A stretch of 9,617 nucleotides of DNA from NCBI GenBank assembly GCA_002689905.1, contig NZIN01000025.1:1-9617 (forward strand), given 5' to 3'. The stretch comes from Rickettsiales bacterium (GTDB lineage Bacteria; Pseudomonadota; Alphaproteobacteria; TMED109). Positions 1-6,766 of the stretch are shown piece after piece. A program made the translations under genes and the position numbers. Each line of letters opens with the position of its first letter. Positions within the stretch are counted from its first letter, which is position 1. The notes under the pieces are model-generated. The model saw only the letters and a list, made by a program, of their open reading frames with translations. It made no database searches and was not told the DNA's origin.

Positions 1-1416
1 TGCAAAAAATAACATTTTTATCAAAAGTATACCGTGAGAGAACCTTGAAATTTGTGTTTCTCCATAAACCCTTGCCTTATACCTAATAGGAACTTCGCTT
101 ATTTTCAAACATAATCTTGACGCTCCAAATATTATAAAGAAATCTCCAAAGGGATCAAAATCTCCTAAATCCTTGTTTTTATTTTTTGCTCTTAAATAAT
201 TTTTTTTACTTAGTACTTTAGTCCCACATAAAGTATCTGTAAATCTTTGACCGAGAAGCCAGGTAAATAATATGGAAAATAATTTATTAGCAATATAATT
301 GAGAAACCTCATTGCATTATTATCCATAGGATAAATTAGTCTAGTGCCATTTACATATTCTGCTTCGCCAGATTGTATTTTCTGCCAAAACTTTATCAGA
401 GTTTCAGGTGCTACAGTTAAGTCTCCATCAAGAATAATTAGTATATCATTGGATGCCTTTTCAAAGGCAAAAAAAACAGCATCCGCCTTACCTTTAGATG
501 GTTGCTTAAAAGCTTTGATTTTTATACCAGATTTTTTTACTTTATTGTGTTTAATAACTCTATTAATTTCTTTCCAAGATCCATCATTTGAATTACCTTC
601 TACAAAGATAACTTCAATATTATCTGTAAATCTTGGTATTCTCTTAATAGCACTTTCAATATTACCTTTTTCATTTTTGCAAGGTATAATAATACTGGCA
701 GATTTTATTTGTTTTTTTTTAATAGCATTCAATGACCTGGAAATATTATAGTGTCTTAAACAAACATTAGAAAATAATGGCAGAGGAGCAATATATCTAT
801 TAATAAATCTATCTATACCAAAAAGCTTGAAAGGAAGTAATATTTTTCTTTCTATCCTTACTGTTTCAAATCTAGCACCTTGTAAAAAATTGTAGATATC
901 AGTTGGCGTTAATAAAGTGGAATTGATATTAGCCATTTTTAACTTAAATAAAGAAGCTAAATTTAAAAATGGTGACCAGATGGGCGAATAGTAAGAAACA
1001 ATTAACCTGGTATTTTCATCAAAAAATTTGTGCAAATTTTCCAAAGTTTCTGCAACATCTTCTAAATAACCTATAGTGTCACAAATAATTACAAAGTCAA
1101 AAGTCTTATTACCCAGAGACTTTGGAAAAGACTCAATATCTGCTTCAATAAAGTTTAAACTTTTAAAGGTATTTTTTGCCTCATTAATTAATTTTTTACT
1201 GAAATCTATTCCTAGTCCATACTTTGGTTTTAAATTAGCTAATAAATGACCATTCCCGCACCCTAATTCAAGGACATTGCTATTTTCAGGTATTATCTCT
1301 TTAAGAAACTTTCTATCTTCTGCATGGAATGTTTTTCCTTTTTTTAGCCAATCACTTCTATTTAATTTAGCTGAGTTAAAAAAATCTTTTATGTATTTTT
1401 TTCTTTGAGATATCAC
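1..1416 (-). CDS. Bifunctional SAM-dependent methyltransferase / GT2 glycosyltransferase fusion (3' end cut off)
   Basis: An unbroken minus-strand frame of 472 codons runs from a GTG at 1416 to the left edge with no stop, so the C-terminus is missing, probably by only a few tens of residues. Residues about 30-200 are a class I methyltransferase: motif I VLELGCGNG (48-56), acidic GIDF (69-72), and FDFVIIC (106-112) with the following GYLEDV. Residues about 238-472 are a family 2 glycosyltransferase of the dolichol-phosphate-mannose-synthase type: SIIIPCKNEKGN (241-252), VEGNSNDGS (272-280) and the metal/nucleotide-binding DGD (330-332). The end, with RVYGETQISRF and a hydrophobic run, matches the usual tail of this GT2 group. 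Fused methyltransferase/GT2 proteins of this layout are known. The GTG overlaps the preceding TAG by one base (TAGTG). A second GTG lies three codons upstream, so the start is not certain. The likely role is to transfer a sugar, perhaps to a lipid carrier, and methylate a glycan. The substrates cannot be read from the sequence. Confidence 0.9.
   Translation of the reverse strand, partial: MISQRKKYIKDFFNSAKLNRSDWLKKGKTFHAEDRKFLKEIIPENSNVLELGCGNGHLLANLKPKYGLGIDFSKKLINEAKNTFKSLNFIEADIESFPKSLGNKTFDFVIICDTIGYLEDVAETLENLHKFFDENTRLIVSYYSPIWSPFLNLASLFKLKMANINSTLLTPTDIYNFLQGARFETVRIERKILLPFKLFGIDRFINRYIAPLPLFSNVCLRHYNISRSLNAIKKKQIKSASIIIPCKNEKGNIESAIKRIPRFTDNIEVIFVEGNSNDGSWKEINRVIKHNKVKKSGIKIKAFKQPSKGKADAVFFAFEKASNDILIILDGDLTVAPETLIKFWQKIQSGEAEYVNGTRLIYPMDNNAMRFLNYIANKLFSILFTWLLGQRFTDTLCGTKVLSKKNYLRAKNKNKDLGDFDPFGDFFIIFGASRLCLKISEVPIRYKARVYGETQISRFSHGILLIKMLFFA
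712..720 (-). repeat. A9 homopolymer in the linker of the methyltransferase/GT2 fusion
   Basis: Nine As on the coding strand encode Lys-Lys-Lys at residues 233-235, between the methyltransferase and GT2 domains, and are in frame. Gain of one A leads to a TGA after 13 further codons. Loss of one A leads to a TAA within two codons of the tract. Either slip would therefore release a free methyltransferase domain of about 235-250 residues. Confidence 0.9.
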
Positions 1417-2678
1417 TACAGGCACCAGTAATTTTTGTGATTAGAAGGAATCTTTTTTTGCCAAATTCCTTTAATATCAACAATTAAAGCATTTTTGTTT
1501 AAAAGACCTAATATATTATTTATTTTCATATTAATAAATTCCTTATGAGAAACAGCAGCAATAATACAGTCATATTTACCACTTGGATTTTTCATAATGA
1601 TATTATACTCAGCCTTGATCTCTTTTTGGCTTACCTTAGGATCAAAGCAGTCTATTACATATTTGCCATTTTTGATTTTTTTTGCTAGCTCTACAGCTTT
1701 TGAATTTCTAATATCTCCCACGTCTTCCTTAAAAGCTAATCCTAAGATTAATATCCTAGACTTTCTTTTAAGCTTATTTCTTATATTATCGTAAATATAC
1801 TCAGGAATACTATCGTTAAGCTTTCTACCAGCTAAAATTATATTAGTTTTAAAATTTACTTTTCTTCCTGCTTCAGCTAAATAATATGGGTCAACACCTA
1901 TACAATGTCCTCCAACTAGCCCGGGCTTAAAATCTAAAAAGTTCCATTTCGTTTTTGCCGCTTCTAGTACCTCATAGGAGTTTATTTTTAAAGCTTTGCT
2001 CAACATCATAACTTCATTTATAAAAGCGATATTAATATCTCTTTGTGCGTTTTCTATTGCTTTAGAGGCTTCAGCAACTTTTATACTTGAAACCTTATGC
2101 ACTCCTGCCTTTATTATATTTTTATATAATCTACTAATTTTAATTAAAGTGCTTTTGGAATCAGCTCCAATAACCTTTGTTATGTTAGTTAATTTGTACT
2201 TAGTTTCACCTGGATTAATTCTTTCTGGGCTATAACCAACAAAAAAGTCTATTTTATGCTTTAATTTTGAATTCCTTTCTATAATTGGAATTAAAAAATT
2301 TTCCGTTACACCCGGATAAACTGTGCTTTCTAAGACTATTATAGCTCCTTTGTCTATAACTTTTGCTATTGTTTCAGCCGCTTTTTTTATTATAGAAAGA
2401 TCAGGTTTATTATTTTTTGTTATAGGAGTAGGAACTGTTATAATGAAATAGTTAGAGCCTTTCATATCAATAATACTGCAAGTAAACTTAATATTTTTAT
2501 TTTTAAGTTGATGCTCTTTAGTTACTTCATTAGTTCTATCTATACCATTTTTTAATTCAAGAACTCTAGTATCATCAATATCATATCCTACTACCTCATA
2601 TTTAAGAGAAAACTCTATTGCTAATGGTAAACCTACATATCCTAATCCTAATATAGATATTTTATCCTTGTATCTCAT
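1416..2678 (-). CDS. Nucleotide-sugar 6-dehydrogenase, UDP-GlcNAc/GalNAc type (TviB/WbpO-like)
   Basis: A member of the UDP-glucose/GDP-mannose dehydrogenase family, which oxidises C6 of a UDP-sugar to the uronic acid with two NAD+ in the cytoplasm. Numbering from the GTG at 2687: N-terminal Rossmann motif GLGYVG (14-19), ESTVYPGVTE (120-129), VGYSPERINPGE (150-161), the central helix with K209 and ENAQRDIN (212-219), GLVGGHCIGVDPYYL (256-270) with the catalytic Cys262 and Asp266, and the C-terminal GLAFKEDVGDIRNSK (316-330). The KTKWNFLDFKPGLVGGHC stretch is typical of the TviB/VipA/WbpO subgroup, which acts on UDP-N-acetylhexosamines rather than UDP-glucose; this points to a GalNAcA or GlcNAcA donor but does not fix the epimer. 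Full length (420 aa from ATG 2678). I chose ATG 2678 because the purine-rich AGAAGAG lies 8 bases upstream. The in-frame GTG pair at 2687/2684 would add three residues. It starts 17 bases after the broken glycosyltransferase and its stop overlaps the next start by one base. Confidence 0.93.
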   Translation of the reverse strand: MRYKDKISILGLGYVGLPLAIEFSLKYEVVGYDIDDTRVLELKNGIDRTNEVTKEHQLKNKNIKFTCSIIDMKGSNYFIITVPTPITKNNKPDLSIIKKAAETIAKVIDKGAIIVLESTVYPGVTENFLIPIIERNSKLKHKIDFFVGYSPERINPGETKYKLTNITKVIGADSKSTLIKISRLYKNIIKAGVHKVSSIKVAEASKAIENAQRDINIAFINEVMMLSKALKINSYEVLEAAKTKWNFLDFKPGLVGGHCIGVDPYYLAEAGRKVNFKTNIILAGRKLNDSIPEYIYDNIRNKLKRKSRILILGLAFKEDVGDIRNSKAVELAKKIKNGKYVIDCFDPKVSQKEIKAEYNIIMKNPSGKYDCIIAAVSHKEFINMKINNILGLLNKNALIVDIKGIWQKKIPSNHKNYWCL

Positions 2679-2686
2679 TATCACCA

Positions 2687-2693
2687 CTCTTCT
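2687..2693 (-). promoter_or_regulatory. Weak ribosome binding site for the nucleotide-sugar dehydrogenase
   Basis: On the minus strand AGAAGAG is followed by eight bases and then ATG 2678. It is the only purine-rich site in the window at a good distance from a start codon and is the reason for preferring ATG over the upstream GTG. The other starts have no convincing Shine-Dalgarno; asnB has only AAAAAGG, 12 bases upstream. Confidence 0.4.
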
Positions 2694-2695
2694 AT

Positions 2696-3076
2696 TTAAT
2701 TATTATATAATCTATAATACTGATCACATATATGCTCAAGTGCCAAATCACTCTCTACTAGTTTTCGACTATTTTTACCATACTTTTCTCTTAGTTTTTT
2801 ATTTTTTGTTAACTTTATAATTGCTTTACTACATTCTTCTATATTTCCTAGTTCAACATTGATTGAATTATACCCATCTATAGCTATCTCTCTACTACCA
2901 GGAACATCACTAGAAATAATTGCCCTTCCTACAGAAGCTGCTTCAAGTAAACTTAGAGGCAACCCCTCTCTTTTACTTAACAATATAGCTATATTTGACT
3001 CTCTCCAAAGTTTATATATATCTGTAACATTACCTAAATAGTATACTTGACTATTTTTTATAAGTTTATCAAAGTA
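2696..3076 (-). CDS. Glycosyltransferase C-terminal fragment (shifted frame of the broken GT4 gene)
   Basis: This is the 126-codon frame that follows the A9 run, with no stop until 2696. It carries the second half of the GT4 nucleotide-sugar domain, including EGLPLSLLE. It has no ATG in a sensible position: the first start-like codons are TTGs inside conserved sequence, such as 2983. It is therefore not a separate gene and can only be made by frameshifting, slippage or from a corrected sequence. Confidence 0.6.
   Translation of the reverse strand, partial: YFDKLIKNSQVYYLGNVTDIYKLWRESNIAILLSKREGLPLSLLEAASVGRAIISSDVPGSREIAIDGYNSINVELGNIEECSKAIIKLTKNKKLREKYGKNSRKLVESDLALEHICDQYYRLYNN
3036..3056 (-). 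other. Small inverted repeat downstream of the A9 run
   Basis: A perfect 7-base stem, AAATAGT paired with ACTATTT, with a 7-base loop, begins 20 bases after the A9 run on the coding strand. It is weak, with one G-C pair, and further away than the usual 5-9 base spacing of frameshift stimulators. I record it only because of its position; it may be chance in AT-rich sequence. Confidence 0.25.
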
Positions 3077-3810
3077 TTTTTTTTTATACTTGTAGGGTTT
3101 TTTTCATCCAAAGAGCCTGCAATATATAATTTAATATTTGCGCACTTTTTCTTTGCTTTATTAAATGCTTCTATTAGAAATAATACTCCTTTGTCCTCTA
3201 GTATTCTTCCAGCATATGTAATGATAATATTTTTATTCTCTATTTCTGGGCAATATTTATAAAAATCTAAGTCGACACCTGAACCCCTAATAAGCTTAAC
3301 CATATCTTTTTTAAATTTAAATTTTTGTGTAAATAAGATTTGATCATCTTTATTTTGCACTACAAATGTAGATTTCTTTAAAAAAATACAAAATCTTAAA
3401 GATAAGGTTATTATTTTTCTCAAAATAATACCTGTTATACCTTTCTTTATAAACAAGAACCCCATTCCTGTGAAAGTAGCAAAAAATTTACCTTTAACAA
3501 ATAGTGATGCCAATATGCCAATTGTAATAGTTCGCAAAGAAATTAAATGTATTATGTTTGGCTTTACTTTATTTATAGTCTTTATAAAATTTGTTAATTC
3601 ATTTAAAAACTGAAAAAGCGACAATGACTTTCTTTTAATATTTAAATTATGGCAAATTATTCCTTTAACTTTTAGTTCATTAATTCTACCCGTATCCTTA
3701 CAACACACACTCACCTGGTATCCTTTTTCTTGTAAATACTTGGCCAATTTTATTCTATGAGACAGAAAGTACCAATCTTCAGTAACAAAAAATAATATTT
3801 TTTTTTTCAT
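3058..3810 (-). CDS. Glycosyltransferase N-terminal fragment, the frame-0 product of the broken GT4 gene
   Basis: If no recoding occurs, translation gives 250 residues: the complete N-terminal Rossmann-like domain, the linker, and only the first two strands of the C-terminal domain, followed by six out-of-frame residues (NTLINL). It lacks the EX7E motif and most of the UDP-sugar pocket, so the fragment alone is unlikely to be active. The start ATG 3810 is followed directly by ten As (Met-Lys-Lys-Lys). Confidence 0.6.
   Translation of the reverse strand: MKKKILFFVTEDWYFLSHRIKLAKYLQEKGYQVSVCCKDTGRINELKVKGIICHNLNIKRKSLSLFQFLNELTNFIKTINKVKPNIIHLISLRTITIGILASLFVKGKFFATFTGMGFLFIKKGITGIILRKIITLSLRFCIFLKKSTFVVQNKDDQILFTQKFKFKKDMVKLIRGSGVDLDFYKYCPEIENKNIIITYAGRILEDKGVLFLIEAFNKAKKKCANIKLYIAGSLDEKNPTSIKKNTLINL
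3077..3085 (-). repeat. A9 homopolymer at the frame break, containing an in-frame A AAA AAA slippery heptamer
   Basis: Coding-strand context is ATA AAA AAA AAT in frame 0. After decoding the two AAA codons, a one-base backward slip reads AAA TAC TTT GAT and enters the frame that encodes the rest of the enzyme. Ten As in the mRNA or genome would do the same. Confidence 0.9.
3798..3807 (-). repeat. A10 homopolymer directly after the start codon of the broken GT4 gene
   Basis: The gene opens ATG followed by ten As (Met-Lys-Lys-Lys-Ile). This is the longest homopolymer I found in the window. With nine As the frame would reach a TAA at codon 19, so changes in length here would switch the gene off. 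Confidence 0.9.
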
Positions 3811-3819
3811 TAATCTATA

Positions 3820-5664
3820 CTAAATAACATTACTACTCTTTGCCCAATGATAATAAGATATTAACGTCCATAATTTCCAAGAGTTATCCTTATTACCATT
3901 TAAAAGCTCTCGTTTCCATCTTAAAATAGTATTCTTATCTTTGATATGTAAACTTTCTAATACAACGTTTCTAGTGGCTTCTTCTATCATATACCTTAAG
4001 TCTTTTCTCAACCAATTTTGTAATGGTACTTCAAATCCTTTTTTAGGTAGTTTGAAATACCATTTTGGAAGGTAGTTTTCATAACAACTCCTCAATATTT
4101 TTTTTCCATTAAAAAACCCTATTTTTTTAGTACTAGGTATGCTAAAAGAATATTCTACTAAATCCTTATCTAAAAATGGTGACCTTACTTCCAGACTATT
4201 TGCCATGGATTGTCTATCTAATTTAACAAGCATATCTCCCAATAGAGAAAATTTAAAGTCTCTAGCAAGTACTTTATTCAATCCTTCAAAAGAAGGACAA
4301 TCATTAAATAAGTCTTCAGGTAAAGGTTTTTTTTCTAAGGCAAATATTTTTTTAAATTCATCTTTACTTAATTGTTCAAGAAAATTGGTTTGCATAATAT
4401 TTAAATCATCATCAAAGTTTTCTATGAATCTCTTTATTTTTCGCATAAAATTTAAAATATAAGTATCCTTATTATCAGATAAATTATCGACTAGAATTTT
4501 TTTTATTGACTTAGGTAAAAGATACATTGCTTTTCTCCATTTATAAGAAATATATTTTCTATATCCTCCAAATAACTCATCTCCTCCGTCACCAGAAAGA
4601 GCAACTTTAATATTATTTTTTACAGAATTTGATATCAGATACATTGCAATTGCACTTGAATCTGCAAATGGCTCATCATTAGCATCTAATATATTATCTA
4701 TGGAATTTATGATTTTATTTTGTTCTAAATAAATAGTTTCATTTTCAAATCCATAGTACCTTGAAATTTTTTTCGCATTATTAGATTCATCATAATAGCT
4801 TGATTCATTTTTAAATCCTATGGTGTATGTAGGAATTTTTTTTCCTTGCTCTGCTACGCTATCCATAATGATTGCCGAGTCTATGCCTCCTGACAAAAAT
4901 AGACCAATAGGTACATCAGAAAGAAGTCTTTTTTTCACTGAGTTGTTAATTAGTGTTTTTAAATTTAAATTTTTATTATTTTTCTTTGAGAGCTTAAATG
5001 TAAACCAATTTCTTATTGTGCTTCCATATTGATTAAAAGTCATAAATGTTCCAGAGGGTAATTTTTTAAAATTTTCATAGATAGTCATAGGTTCATGTAT
5101 AAATCTAAACCTTAATAAACTATGAATAGCTTCTTTATTTACCTCGCCTCCAGAAATAATATAATTTAAGCTCTTTATATCAGAGGAAAAATATATACTG
5201 TTGTTTTTAATGCAATATGCTAGAGGCTTCTTTCCAAACCTATCTCTTGCTAAAAATAAATTTTTATTTTTTACATCCCATATCACAAAAGAAAACATGC
5301 CATCTAACTTTTCTAGCATTGCATCTCCCCATTCAATCCATGCAGTAATGAGTACTTCTGTATCCCCATTAGAAATAAAAGAATGACCTTTTTTTATAAG
5401 CTCTTCTTTTATGTCTTTAAAGTTATAAATTTCTCCATTAAAACAAATTATATAATTATCCTTTTTCATGGGCTGAGCAGACTCTTTACTTAAATCTAGA
5501 ATTTTAAGTCTTGTGTGTAAAAAGTAACTATTTTTATCTATCCAAGTACCCTTTGCATCTGGTCCTCTAGCTTTTAATCTTTGGTAAGCTCTATCAAATT
5601 TTCTGTCTAAAGATATTGATCTATCAATATTATTAAGACTAACAACCCCTATAAAACCACACAT
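3820..5664 (-). CDS. asnB: Asparagine synthetase B-type glutamine amidotransferase
   Basis: A 614-residue protein with the two domains of glutamine-hydrolysing asparagine synthetase. The N-terminal class II glutaminase has Cys2 exposed as nucleophile after Met removal (MCGFIG), RLKILDLS (52-59), NGEIYN (76-81), GDTE (100-103) and RDRFGKKPL (140-148). The C-terminal AMP-forming synthetase domain has the PP-loop SGGIDS (258-263), DEPFADSSAIA (330-340) and LSGDGGDELFGGY (356-368). All key residues are present and length matches the longer AsnB/AsnO type. In a glycan cluster such proteins are often sugar-specific amidotransferases: WbpS of P. aeruginosa O6 and WbtH of Francisella are linked to amidation of N-acetylgalactosaminuronic acid. 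With a nucleotide-sugar dehydrogenase two genes downstream, I infer a uronamide-forming role, but true asparagine synthesis cannot be excluded. The start is ATG 5664, one base after the stop of the preceding glycosyltransferase, with AAAAAGG 12 bases upstream as a possible distant ribosome site. Confidence 0.92.
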   Translation of the reverse strand: MCGFIGVVSLNNIDRSISLDRKFDRAYQRLKARGPDAKGTWIDKNSYFLHTRLKILDLSKESAQPMKKDNYIICFNGEIYNFKDIKEELIKKGHSFISNGDTEVLITAWIEWGDAMLEKLDGMFSFVIWDVKNKNLFLARDRFGKKPLAYCIKNNSIYFSSDIKSLNYIISGGEVNKEAIHSLLRFRFIHEPMTIYENFKKLPSGTFMTFNQYGSTIRNWFTFKLSKKNNKNLNLKTLINNSVKKRLLSDVPIGLFLSGGIDSAIIMDSVAEQGKKIPTYTIGFKNESSYYDESNNAKKISRYYGFENETIYLEQNKIINSIDNILDANDEPFADSSAIAMYLISNSVKNNIKVALSGDGGDELFGGYRKYISYKWRKAMYLLPKSIKKILVDNLSDNKDTYILNFMRKIKRFIENFDDDLNIMQTNFLEQLSKDEFKKIFALEKKPLPEDLFNDCPSFEGLNKVLARDFKFSLLGDMLVKLDRQSMANSLEVRSPFLDKDLVEYSFSIPSTKKIGFFNGKKILRSCYENYLPKWYFKLPKKGFEVPLQNWLRKDLRYMIEEATRNVVLESLHIKDKNTILRWKRELLNGNKDNSWKLWTLISYYHWAKSSNVI

Positions 5665-5665
5665 C

Positions 5666-6766
5666 TCAATTAAGTACCTTTTTGTATATACTATTGTAAG
5701 ATCTGACCATTTTTCTTATTGAAAACATTGACTCAGCTCTTTTTCTAGCCTTAAGTCCATAACTTTTTATAAGCTGCATCTTTAAACATCCTATTTCTTC
5801 TAATTTAGAACCAATGCCAAGAGAACTCACTTCTTCAATTAAGTAACCAGTATTACATATTATTTTTTTTGCATCGCCTACATCTGTTGCTACTGGAAGT
5901 AAATTAGATAACATGCCCTCAACAAGTACATTTGAGAACCCCTCACCAAAAGAAGATGGTAAAATAATTATATCAGCTAAACTATAATATTGTTCAATAT
6001 TATTTGTCATACCTATTGCATAACAGTTTGCGGGTAAACTCAAGTTATCAGTATCTTTTCCTATTAATAATAACTTTATTTTATTCTTATTTTTACTTTG
6101 AAAATCTTTGTAAGCCTTCAAAAAATTAATATGATTTTTCATTGGATCTATTCTAGCAACACATAATAAAACTATATCAGTTGATTTAAAACTAAAATAA
6201 TTTCTAAGTTTTTTTCTATAATAAATATCAAACTTAAATTTAGAAGAGTCGACCCCATTAAAAATGACTTCCTGTTGGTGTCCAATGAATCCTATTTTTT
6301 TATGGTAAGACATTCCGGCAACAGAGTTGTAAATTATCTTATCTGCTGTTTTAGAAAATATTCTACAAGATAGAATTACTAATTTAAGAGAAGTAGAATA
6401 ATACTTTGTAATCATGTCAGAGCATCTAATACACCATATAAGTGGTAATTTATATATACTACAGAATTTACATACAGCTGAAAATAAACAAGCATTGTAC
6501 ATCCAGGCCTGTATTATATCAGGTTTAAATTCTTGTAAAATCCTTTTAAACATAAATATTTTATTAAAAACTAGTAGTTTACCTTTTACATTAAATTCCC
6601 AATATTTTATCCCCATACTATTAAGGCTGTCTTTATATACATCTGCATCAGTAAACAAAACAACACCATGATTTCTATTATGTTTTAGTAATTCAACCAA
6701 TTGACGTTCTGCACCCCCATTACCTAGACTAGCAATGACATGTAATACTTTAATATTATTTTTCAT
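5666..6766 (-). CDS. GT4-family glycosyltransferase
   Basis: A 366-residue GT-B fold enzyme, full length for the family. The N-terminal glycine-rich loop is HVIASLGNGGAERQLVELL (9-27), followed by the acceptor-domain phrase PDIIQAWMYNACL (82-94). The C-terminal donor domain includes VIFNGVDSSKF (167-177), CVARIDPMKN (202-211) and the EX7E motif EGFSNVLVE with Glu275 and Glu283. The QAWMY phrase is seen in many GT4 enzymes of exopolysaccharide and O-antigen loci. There is no signal peptide or membrane segment; it should act at the cytoplasmic face of the membrane. Donor and acceptor sugars cannot be told from the sequence. Its ATG overlaps the TGA of the upstream glycosyltransferase by four bases (ATGA), which suggests coupled translation, and asnB follows after one base. 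Confidence 0.92.
   Translation of the reverse strand: MKNNIKVLHVIASLGNGGAERQLVELLKHNRNHGVVLFTDADVYKDSLNSMGIKYWEFNVKGKLLVFNKIFMFKRILQEFKPDIIQAWMYNACLFSAVCKFCSIYKLPLIWCIRCSDMITKYYSTSLKLVILSCRIFSKTADKIIYNSVAGMSYHKKIGFIGHQQEVIFNGVDSSKFKFDIYYRKKLRNYFSFKSTDIVLLCVARIDPMKNHINFLKAYKDFQSKNKNKIKLLLIGKDTDNLSLPANCYAIGMTNNIEQYYSLADIIILPSSFGEGFSNVLVEGMLSNLLPVATDVGDAKKIICNTGYLIEEVSSLGIGSKLEEIGCLKMQLIKSYGLKARKRAESMFSIRKMVRSYNSIYKKVLN

Larger units (their letters stand above)
2696..3810 (-). pseudogene. GT4-family glycosyltransferase interrupted by a -1 frame change at an A9 run (pseudogene, recoded gene or sequence error)
   Basis: Two minus-strand frames together make one GT-B glycosyltransferase of 371 residues, the normal length for family 4 enzymes that add a sugar to an undecaprenyl-linked glycan at the inner face of the membrane. 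The N-terminal acceptor domain starts at ATG 3810 with the family's LSHRIKLA region (16-23) and has FTGMGFLF (113-120); the C-terminal nucleotide-sugar domain begins near YAGRILEDKG (199-208) and includes AGSLDEKNPTSI (231-242). Reading frame 0 ends at TAA 3058 after 250 residues. From the A9 run at 3077-3085 the homology continues in the -1 frame: YFDKLIKNSQ, then YYLGNVTDIYKLW, SKREGLPLSLLEAASVGRAI with the EX7E glutamates at joined positions 282 and 290, and SSDVPGSRE, to TAA 2696. One extra A, or -1 slippage on A AAA AAA, restores the protein. No other break is visible. It lies 9 bases after asnB. Confidence 0.85.

Noticed and set aside
344..751. Plus-strand open frame of 135 codons with hydrophobic runs, looking like a small membrane protein.
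   Set aside because: It is the antisense of the methyltransferase/GT2 gene, whose minus-strand frame is continuous and full of family motifs. The hydrophobic look comes from antisense Lys/Asn-rich codons.
2696..2983. A separate small gene of 95 codons starting at a TTG.
   Set aside because: The start falls inside conserved glycosyltransferase sequence, and homology continues upstream to the A9 run. It is the back half of the broken GT4 gene.
3036..3056. Hairpin after the A9 run as a genuine frameshift stimulator.
   Set aside because: It has seven mostly A-T pairs and begins 20 bases from the slippery site, too far and too weak to assert. It is kept only as a low-confidence feature.
1597..6671. 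Other plus-strand open frames of 60-107 codons (for example 1996-2235, 4139-4462 and 6414-6671).
   Set aside because: Each lies opposite a well-supported minus-strand gene and shows no recognisable family, start signal or independent spacing.
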